11,644 nt of DNA from assembly GCA_002495675.1 (NCBI GenBank), contig DAGH01000002.1:4461-16104 (forward strand), read 5' to 3'. Below, piece by piece: positions 6,475 through 11,644 of the stretch. The stretch comes from Euryarchaeota archaeon UBA182. GTDB taxonomy: Archaea > Thermoplasmatota > Poseidoniia > Poseidoniales > Thalassarchaeaceae. Under the pieces are notes generated by a model. The model searched no databases. It worked only from the letters and a program-made list of their open reading frames with translations, and was not told the origin of the DNA. Every line of letters starts with the position of its first letter. Positions within the stretch are counted from its first letter, which is position 1. The position numbers and the translations under genes were made by a program.

Positions 6475-8040
6475 TCGGAAGCAAACAAATCAAGCCCAGT
6501 CAGGATCGTCAAGGAACAGACCAAGACCACGAGCGGAACACAAGTGCAGGAGAAAATGATAGAAGCAGCCAGGGTGTTCTCAGACATTCTTCGACCGACC
6601 TATGGTCCGAGGGGACTCGACAAGATGCTCTACAAAACTGATGGTAGCAGAGCCATAACGAACGATGGCGCAAGGATCGTTTCTGAGTTATTAGTAAAAC
6701 ACCCAGCTGCAAAAATGATGGTCTCAATGGGCGAGACTCAAGAAGAGGTCAGTGGAGACGGCGTCACTGGCACCCTCCTTGTTTGCGGATCACTATTGGA
6801 GGAGGCCTCACGGTTGTTGTCTCGAGGATTTCACCCACTTACGATAGTACAGGGATATAGAAACTCACTCGAGATCTCCAAGAGAACCATAGAAAACAGG
6901 TCAAGGCCAGTAAGGAGTGGTGATATGGAAAGGGTGGCATACACGGCTATGACCGGAAAGAGCGCCAATCCAGATCACTTTGCACCCCTACTGGTGAGTT
7001 CATTCGAGATTTTGAGAGGTGCCGACCGGGATATTTCAACTGAAAGTTTCGGTATGATCAAGACAGGAGTGGGAACCCAGGAGCGATCGAGGTTGATCAT
7101 GGGCTTCCAGCTCAGGAAGAGAGTTCCCTCGGAAGGTGCCCCAAACAATCTTGAGAATCCAAATGTGTTGGTAATTAGAGGAGACATAAAAATTAGGAAA
7201 ATGACCAGAACGGCGGAAGTTAGAGTAAGCAATTCCGATGAATTGGACTCATTCATTGAGGCAGAAAAGGAGAGAAAAATGAAGATCTCAGACAAAATAA
7301 CGAACACATCAGCCAATTTTGTGGTGTGCGGGGGAGAGATTGATCGCGATATACTCTATGAATTATCTAGATCAGGTGTTTTGGCCATTCAAGGACTCGA
7401 CTCATCAGAGATAGAACAGGTGGCCCTATGCACCAATTCCGTGGTAGTCGACTCCATCATGGATATCCATCAAACAATGATCGGCACTGCGGGGACCGTC
7501 AATTGGACAAGGAGGCCATCATCCGATCAGGTGGAGGATATCATTGAGATCGATGATTGCCCCTCCCCAGGATTGGTCTCGTTTCTAATCGGTGGAAGCT
7601 CAGACGCTTCCGCGGAGGAGACGATTCGAAGCCTACACGATGCAATTCGATCGATGTTGGTTTGTGAGCAGGATCCACGAGTCGTCACGGGTGCAGGCTC
7701 AATTTATGCTCGAATAGCAAATGACATCAGGAATGCAAGTCTATTGGAAGCTGGTAGGGAGAGGTTGGCAATGGAGGCTTATGCCAGAGCCCTTGAAACG
7801 ATACCCTTTGTGTTGGCCTCAAACGCTGGCAGAGAGGGCCTGGACGCAGTGCTGGAACTTAGAACAAAGTCCAGGGATGAGACTACGATTGATCACGGGA
7901 TTTCCGTGGATGGACATATTTCCGCCATGGAGGGTGTTTTGCACCCCGCCTCTAGCCTGATTTCAAGCCTAGAGGCGGCAGTCGAGACGACCGTGGCCAT
8001 GATGAGAATCGATCAAGTGGTTAGCGCCAGAGGAGACTAG
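6472..8040 (+). CDS. Group II chaperonin (thermosome) subunit, divergent
   Basis: A 522-residue thermosome/TCP-1 family subunit; such proteins form double-ring ATP-driven folding chambers in the cytoplasm. Conserved marks are Tyr-Gly-Pro-Arg-Gly-Leu-Asp-Lys-Met (44-52), Thr-Asn-Asp-Gly-Ala (63-67, with Asp65 as the nucleotide/metal residue), His-Pro-Ala-Ala-Lys-Met (77-82), and Ser-Leu-His-Asp-Ala-Ile (387-392, with the likely catalytic Asp390). The apical region with a lid-like stretch is at about 200-300. Two sites differ from the usual sequence: Gly-Asp-Gly-Thr-Thr reads Gly-Asp-Gly-Val-Thr (95-99), and Gly-Gly-Gly-Ala reads Gly-Ala-Gly-Ser (407-410). The Gly/Met-rich tail of many thermosomes is lacking. 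It may be a secondary paralogue or simply this lineage's form. It lies 41 nt after the PINA-like ATPase gene and 40 nt before purH. Confidence 0.93.
   Translation: MSEANKSSPVRIVKEQTKTTSGTQVQEKMIEAARVFSDILRPTYGPRGLDKMLYKTDGSRAITNDGARIVSELLVKHPAAKMMVSMGETQEEVSGDGVTGTLLVCGSLLEEASRLLSRGFHPLTIVQGYRNSLEISKRTIENRSRPVRSGDMERVAYTAMTGKSANPDHFAPLLVSSFEILRGADRDISTESFGMIKTGVGTQERSRLIMGFQLRKRVPSEGAPNNLENPNVLVIRGDIKIRKMTRTAEVRVSNSDELDSFIEAEKERKMKISDKITNTSANFVVCGGEIDRDILYELSRSGVLAIQGLDSSEIEQVALCTNSVVVDSIMDIHQTMIGTAGTVNWTRRPSSDQVEDIIEIDDCPSPGLVSFLIGGSSDASAEETIRSLHDAIRSMLVCEQDPRVVTGAGSIYARIANDIRNASLLEAGRERLAMEAYARALETIPFVLASNAGREGLDAVLELRTKSRDETTIDHGISVDGHISAMEGVLHPASSLISSLEAAVETTVAMMRIDQVVSARGD
7946..7978. 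repeat. Perfect 10-bp inverted repeat inside the thermosome 3' end
   Basis: The arms CCGCCTCTAG (7946-7955) and CTAGAGGCGG (7969-7978) are perfect reverse complements with a 13-nt loop. The hairpin lies inside coding sequence (about codons 492-503), ending 62 nt before the stop. No T-run follows, so it is not a simple intrinsic terminator. It could slow ribosomes, stabilise the upstream mRNA, or be chance. Confidence 0.6.
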
Positions 8041-8080
8041 CCTCCCCAATGGTCATTGACCTAGTCGGACGAGTAGCATC

Positions 8081-9664
8081 ATGAAGAACAAGACTGCGCT
8101 GATCAGCGTCTATCGAAAAGAAGGGGTTGTAGACTTTGCAAGAGCGATATCAGACATGGGTTGGAACCTTATCTCAACCGGGGGCACATCACGCGAGCTG
8201 AAGAGCGCCGGACTTGAGGTCAAAGACGTCTCCGAAGTCACTGGGCACCCAGAGTGTTTTGATGGCCGTGTCAAAACACTACATCCTGCCATCCATTCAG
8301 GATTGTTGTCCAGAAGAGCAAATAAAGATGATCAAGAGACCCTCAATGAGCTAGGATATCAGACCATTGACCTCGTTTGCGTAAATCTCTACCCCTTCGA
8401 GGAGACTGCTGCGATAGAACCGCCCGTCGACGATCCCACATTGATAGAAATGATTGACATAGGCGGACCTACGATGATACGCTCCGCAGCAAAGAATCAT
8501 GATGATGTGATCGTCGTGACCTCTCCAAATCAATACGATGAGGTTCTGGCCGCGCTGAGTAAAGCGAAAGGGGAACCAACAAAGATCGACCCTGAACTAA
8601 GAAAAAAACTGGCATTGGAGGCCTTTCAAGCGACTTCTGCGTATGATTCCGGAGTTTCAAATGAACTTGACTCACGTTTCATCGGTGAGATCATCCCCAC
8701 GCAGAGTCACATTTCCACTGGAAATGGAGTCGGGTTGAGGTATGGGGAAAATCCACATCAATTGGCTGCATTTTACCCCGACTCGCACTCTCAGAATAGT
8801 TTAGCGGCTGCTGAGCAACTCGGGGGCAAACCGCTATCATACAACAACTACCTGGACCTAGATTCAGCACTGAGGTTGGTGACTACGCTAATGTTGCCTG
8901 AGTTCAAAGGAATGGATGCCTGTGTGATAATCAAACACACAAACCCATGTGGGGCTTCGATTGACGCAACTCAAGATGGTGCATGGGCGAATGCGCTGCT
9001 TAGCGATCCAGAGAGTGCGTTTGGATGTGTCATCGCCTTCAACAAAAAAGTGACGAAAACTACTGCAGAGGCGATAGGTGACCACTTTTTTGAGTGTCTG
9101 ATAGCTCCTGATTACGATAAAGAGGCCATCGAAATCCTCTCAATCAAAAAGAATCGTAGGATGCTGAGCCTACCAACGATGGCTCCGCGACAACCGTCAA
9201 TCAAGATGAAACAGATAGAAGGAGGGTGGCTTGCTCAGACACAAGGACCTCCGATGATTGATTGGAATTCGATAGAAAGTGTCACGAAAAAGGAATTCAC
9301 AGAATCAGATATCATGCTGGCAAAATTCGGAACTTCGGTCATTTCAGAAGTCAAATCTAATGCTATATTACTCGTTTCGACCACAGATACTGGCTTCGCG
9401 ACGGTCGGAGTCGGACCTGGACAAACAAGTCGGGTTGAGGCGGTCAGGATCGCAGCGAGGAGAGCCGGAGATAGGGCGAAGGGCTGCATGATGATATCTG
9501 ATGCATTTTTCCCATTCAGGGATGGAATAGACACTGCGAACGAAATAGGCGTTGAATCCGTCGTCCAACCCGGTGGATCAATGAGAGATTCAGACTCTAT
9601 CTTGGCGGCCAATGAACACGATATGTCGATGATTTTTACAAACAGAAGACTTTTCTTGCACTAG
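8081..9664 (+). CDS. purH: Bifunctional AICAR formyltransferase/IMP cyclohydrolase
   Basis: A 527-residue PurH, close to the usual bacterial length, catalysing the last two steps of IMP synthesis: formylation of AICAR with 10-formyl-tetrahydrofolate, then ring closure. The N-terminal cyclohydrolase domain shows Ser-Thr-Gly-Gly-Thr (32-36), Gly-Arg-Val-Lys-Thr-Leu-His-Pro (62-69) and Gly-Gly-Pro-Thr-Met-Ile-Arg-Ser-Ala-Ala-Lys-Asn (128-139). The transformylase domain shows Leu-Arg-Tyr-Gly-Glu-Asn-Pro-His-Gln (219-227), Lys285-His286 in Lys-His-Thr-Asn-Pro-Cys-Gly, Gly-Pro-Gly-Gln-Thr-Ser-Arg (445-451), Phe-Phe-Pro-Phe-Arg-Asp (476-481) and Gln-Pro-Gly-Gly-Ser (496-500). Many archaea use separate PurP and PurO instead, so this is the bacterial-style solution. 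There is no clear Shine-Dalgarno site. It sits 40 nt after the thermosome gene and 7 nt before the flavin oxidoreductase gene. Confidence 0.97.
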   Translation: MKNKTALISVYRKEGVVDFARAISDMGWNLISTGGTSRELKSAGLEVKDVSEVTGHPECFDGRVKTLHPAIHSGLLSRRANKDDQETLNELGYQTIDLVCVNLYPFEETAAIEPPVDDPTLIEMIDIGGPTMIRSAAKNHDDVIVVTSPNQYDEVLAALSKAKGEPTKIDPELRKKLALEAFQATSAYDSGVSNELDSRFIGEIIPTQSHISTGNGVGLRYGENPHQLAAFYPDSHSQNSLAAAEQLGGKPLSYNNYLDLDSALRLVTTLMLPEFKGMDACVIIKHTNPCGASIDATQDGAWANALLSDPESAFGCVIAFNKKVTKTTAEAIGDHFFECLIAPDYDKEAIEILSIKKNRRMLSLPTMAPRQPSIKMKQIEGGWLAQTQGPPMIDWNSIESVTKKEFTESDIMLAKFGTSVISEVKSNAILLVSTTDTGFATVGVGPGQTSRVEAVRIAARRAGDRAKGCMMISDAFFPFRDGIDTANEIGVESVVQPGGSMRDSDSILAANEHDMSMIFTNRRLFLH

Positions 9665-9671
9665 TGGTAAA

Positions 9672-10763
9672 ATGACTGAGAATATTTTCAACAGCGAGTT
9701 TTTGCTTGCAGGAACGAACAAGGTTGTACGCAACAGAAGCGTACTTGCGGCATTGACCAATAAGCAGAGCAATGATGATGGCAGTTTGACGGAGGAGGAG
9801 GTCAAATGGCTAGAGAGGCGTGCCCAAGATGGCTTTGGGATAATCACAACGGCAGCTGCATTCGTGCATCCCAATGGAAAGTCATGGAATGGAGAACTAG
9901 GCGTTCATTCTGACGAAATGCTACCTGGTTTGACAGACCTCGCAAGCCGAATAAACTCTCACGGAGCAATTAGCCTAGTTCAGATTTTCCATGGGGGGAT
10001 GAGAGCCCCCACTGAAATAACCGGTAGGACACCGATTTCAAGCAGCAGGAATAGAACTAAGCAATCATCAACGAACTTTTCAAGGGCCATGCCGGAAACA
10101 CAAATACGAGAAGCAATCCAATGGTACGTCGATGCTGCCATCAGATGCCACAAAGCTGGATTTGATGGCGTGGAAATTCATGGAGCCCATGGTTATCTGA
10201 TAACACAATTCCTTGGTAAGAAAACAAACAGAAGGTTGGATGAGTGGGGAGGTACACTTCGGAACAGGTCAAGATTCCTCATCGAAATTGTGAGGAGGAT
10301 TAGGGAAGCCACTCCCCGAGACTTCGTCGTGGCAGTTAGAATATCTCCTGAATATCCATCCTGTGGCGTGACGATCGATGAGAGTATCGAAGTTTCCAAA
10401 TTATTACTGAAAGAAGATATCGACATCTTACATTTATCCTGTTGGGACATAAAAAACAAGACTCAATACAAAAATGAACAGTTACCGATCACCGAGATTT
10501 TCTCAAGGCAATTTGGGGAGAAACTCACCCTGATTACTACTGGATCCATATGGGATGAAGGCGATGTGCACGAGGCATTCAATCAAGGTGCAGATTTGAT
10601 CGGGGTCGGACGAGCGGGCATAGCACACCCTGATTGGCCTAGACGAGTTTTCAGTGCTGACAATCGACGGCCTCCATTCACGAAACTTCATTTGTCCAAA
10701 GCCGATTTGAGCCCTAAATTCATAGATTACATGCGATTATGGGAAGGATTCGTAGATGGATGA
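9672..10763 (+). CDS. Old Yellow Enzyme family NADH:flavin oxidoreductase
   Basis: A 363-residue FMN TIM-barrel protein of the Old Yellow Enzyme family (COG1902). Such enzymes reduce activated double bonds with NAD(P)H. The hallmark Gly-Val-Glu-Ile-His-Gly-Ala-His-Gly-Tyr-Leu spans 166-176, where His170 and His173 bind the substrate carbonyl. Asn-Arg-Arg-x-Asp-x-Trp-Gly-Gly (186-194), the phosphate-binding Gly-Val-Gly-Arg (311-314) and Gln-Ile-Phe-His-Gly-Gly (104-109) also fit. The length is that of single-domain members; no iron-sulfur or second flavin domain follows, so it is not a dienoyl-CoA-reductase type. It lies 7 nt after purH and is probably co-transcribed, without an obvious metabolic link. 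The physiological substrate is unknown. It ends 1 nt from the stop of the converging aceE gene. Confidence 0.92.
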   Translation: MTENIFNSEFLLAGTNKVVRNRSVLAALTNKQSNDDGSLTEEEVKWLERRAQDGFGIITTAAAFVHPNGKSWNGELGVHSDEMLPGLTDLASRINSHGAISLVQIFHGGMRAPTEITGRTPISSSRNRTKQSSTNFSRAMPETQIREAIQWYVDAAIRCHKAGFDGVEIHGAHGYLITQFLGKKTNRRLDEWGGTLRNRSRFLIEIVRRIREATPRDFVVAVRISPEYPSCGVTIDESIEVSKLLLKEDIDILHLSCWDIKNKTQYKNEQLPITEIFSRQFGEKLTLITTGSIWDEGDVHEAFNQGADLIGVGRAGIAHPDWPRRVFSADNRRPPFTKLHLSKADLSPKFIDYMRLWEGFVDG

Positions 10764-10764
10764 G

Positions 10765-11644
10765 TCACAAGGTCACATCTTTTCTTTCATAGCTCAATCC
10801 AGCCTCTTCGGCAAAAGAAGCGCTAGACCCCGGAGGAATGGCTCCCTGCCTCTCTAACAATGATATTGATGCTAACACAATGCTATCTGAATCCACTTCA
10901 AAGAACCGACGCAATTCTTCTCTTGTGTCGCTTCTCCCAAACCCGTCGGTTCCAAGCGGGAGGAACTCACCTTTCATCCATCTCTGTATCATTTCTGGGA
11001 CCGCGGCGATATAGTCCGAGGCTGCCACAGTTGGAACTCCATCTCCGAAACAAGCTTCAACGTAAGGAACCCCCTCGTGTTTCGGATCAAATCGTTTGAT
11101 ACGCTCAAATTCCAAACCCTCTCTCCTTAATTCTCCATAGGAGGTTATAGACCATATCTCAGTAGTGATTCCTCGTCCGTTTAGGTCTTCAGACGCCGAA
11201 ATAACGTTTTTCATAATCGGCCCCGATCCAAGCAGTCTTATCATCGGAGGATCATCGTTTACATTTCCAGTGAGCCGATAAGCCCCACGGACAATCCCTG
11301 TCTCACACCCATCTGGTTTTGCAGGTTGACGCTCATTGTCGTTGTATAGCATGACGTAATGAATCATATCATTTCCATCATCGAACATATCCTTCAACCC
11401 ATACTGGATAATTGTAGCCAACTCATAAGCATAAGCTGGGTCCCATGCTCTGACAGAGGGCACTGTAGATGCTAGCAAGAGGCTGTGCCCGTCTTGATGT
11501 TGCAAGCCCTCACCATTCAGGGTTGTCCGTCCTGCTGTGGCCCCCATTAGGAATCCCCTGGCCCGCGAGTCAGCAGCAGCCCAAACTTGATCTGCTATTC
11601 GCTGGAATCCGAACATGGAATAGAAGATGTAGAATGGTATGGTC
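10765..11644 (-). CDS. aceE: Pyruvate dehydrogenase E1, homodimeric type, N-terminus beyond window
   Basis: This is the C-terminal part (about 292 residues) of an AceE-type E1, the thiamine-diphosphate enzyme that decarboxylates pyruvate and passes the acetyl group to lipoyl-E2. The frame stays open to the right edge. The residues before Met at 11616 (Ile-Pro-Phe-Tyr-Ile-Phe-Tyr-Ser) continue the family alignment, so that Met is internal and not the start. Family marks include Gly-Arg-Thr-Thr-Leu-Asn-Gly-Glu-Gly-Leu-Gln-His-x-Asp-Gly-His-Ser, Asp-Pro-Ala-Tyr-Ala-Tyr-Glu, Leu-Leu-Gly-Ser-Gly, and Leu-Gly-Thr-Asp-Gly-Phe-Gly-Arg-Ser-Asp near the end. A full AceE is about 890 residues; thiamine-binding parts lie outside the window. 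Most archaea oxidise pyruvate with ferredoxin oxidoreductases, so this suggests bacterial ancestry and an aerobic lifestyle. Confidence 0.96.
   Translation of the reverse strand, partial: TIPFYIFYSMFGFQRIADQVWAAADSRARGFLMGATAGRTTLNGEGLQHQDGHSLLLASTVPSVRAWDPAYAYELATIIQYGLKDMFDDGNDMIHYVMLYNDNERQPAKPDGCETGIVRGAYRLTGNVNDDPPMIRLLGSGPIMKNVISASEDLNGRGITTEIWSITSYGELRREGLEFERIKRFDPKHEGVPYVEACFGDGVPTVAASDYIAAVPEMIQRWMKGEFLPLGTDGFGRSDTREELRRFFEVDSDSIVLASISLLERQGAIPPGSSASFAEEAGLSYERKDVTL
10780..10787 (+). terminator. Possible T-rich terminator after the OYE gene
   Basis: TTTTCTTT lies 17 nt after the flavin oxidoreductase stop, in the right strand for a U-rich archaeal termination signal. It overlaps the 3' end of the converging aceE gene. 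Short and unproven. Confidence 0.25.

Noticed and set aside
6975..7316. 113-codon minus-strand frame opposite the thermosome
   Set aside because: It is an antisense shadow of the apical domain; the hydrophobic look comes from the complement of charged codons.
9235..9612. 125-codon minus-strand frame opposite purH
   Set aside because: It is an antisense shadow of conserved PurH motifs.
10765..11616. Treating aceE as a complete 283-residue gene starting at 11616
   Set aside because: Family-conserved residues continue upstream to the window edge, so the Met is internal and the gene is cut by the window.
1..11644. CRISPR, insertion sequences, prophage or toxin-antitoxin genes
   Set aside because: No repeated spacers, transposase motifs, terminal repeats or small paired toxin genes were seen; base composition looks even across the window.

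Overview
The window looks archaeal, most likely a marine Thermoplasmatota genome of the Marine Group II/Poseidoniales type; this lineage call is an inference. The support is a group II chaperonin (thermosome) subunit, a PilT-class ATPase with a C-terminal KH domain of the archaeal PINA/COG1855 family, TATA-like boxes centred about 26-28 bp upstream of a tRNA and of several start codons, and few Shine-Dalgarno sites. Alongside these are bacterial-looking metabolic genes: a bifunctional PurH, an AceE-type pyruvate dehydrogenase E1 and an Old Yellow Enzyme. Surface marine archaea of this kind are known for such mixtures and for photolyases.

Left part (1-4592, all on the minus strand). In transcription order: a 757-residue fusion of a class II photolyase with a renalase-like FAD oxidoreductase; a 10-helix EamA/DMT transporter and a MOSC-domain protein joined by an ATGA overlap; a tRNA-Leu(GAG) with encoded CCA; and a secreted lipoprotein that runs off the left edge. 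A 105-bp divergent intergenic region (4593-4697) separates this block from the next.

Right part (4698-10763, plus strand). Five closely spaced genes form an operon-like series: a small 3-helix membrane protein, the PINA-like ATPase without its PIN domain, a divergent thermosome subunit started by TTG behind a strong AGGAGG, purH, and an Old Yellow Enzyme family flavoprotein. At the right edge, converging on that flavoprotein with a 1-nt gap, lies the C-terminal third of aceE on the minus strand.

The most noteworthy item is the photolyase/oxidoreductase fusion. It joins a light-dependent FAD repair enzyme to a second FAD/NAD(P)-type oxidoreductase and keeps an in-frame GGAGG + ATG exactly at the domain junction, so a separate oxidoreductase could also be made. 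Also notable are the PIN-less PINA-type ATPase, a thermosome with altered nucleotide-loop motifs, and a 10-bp perfect inverted repeat near the thermosome 3' end. I see no mobile elements, CRISPR arrays or integration sites, and no gene-free stretch over 300 bases.
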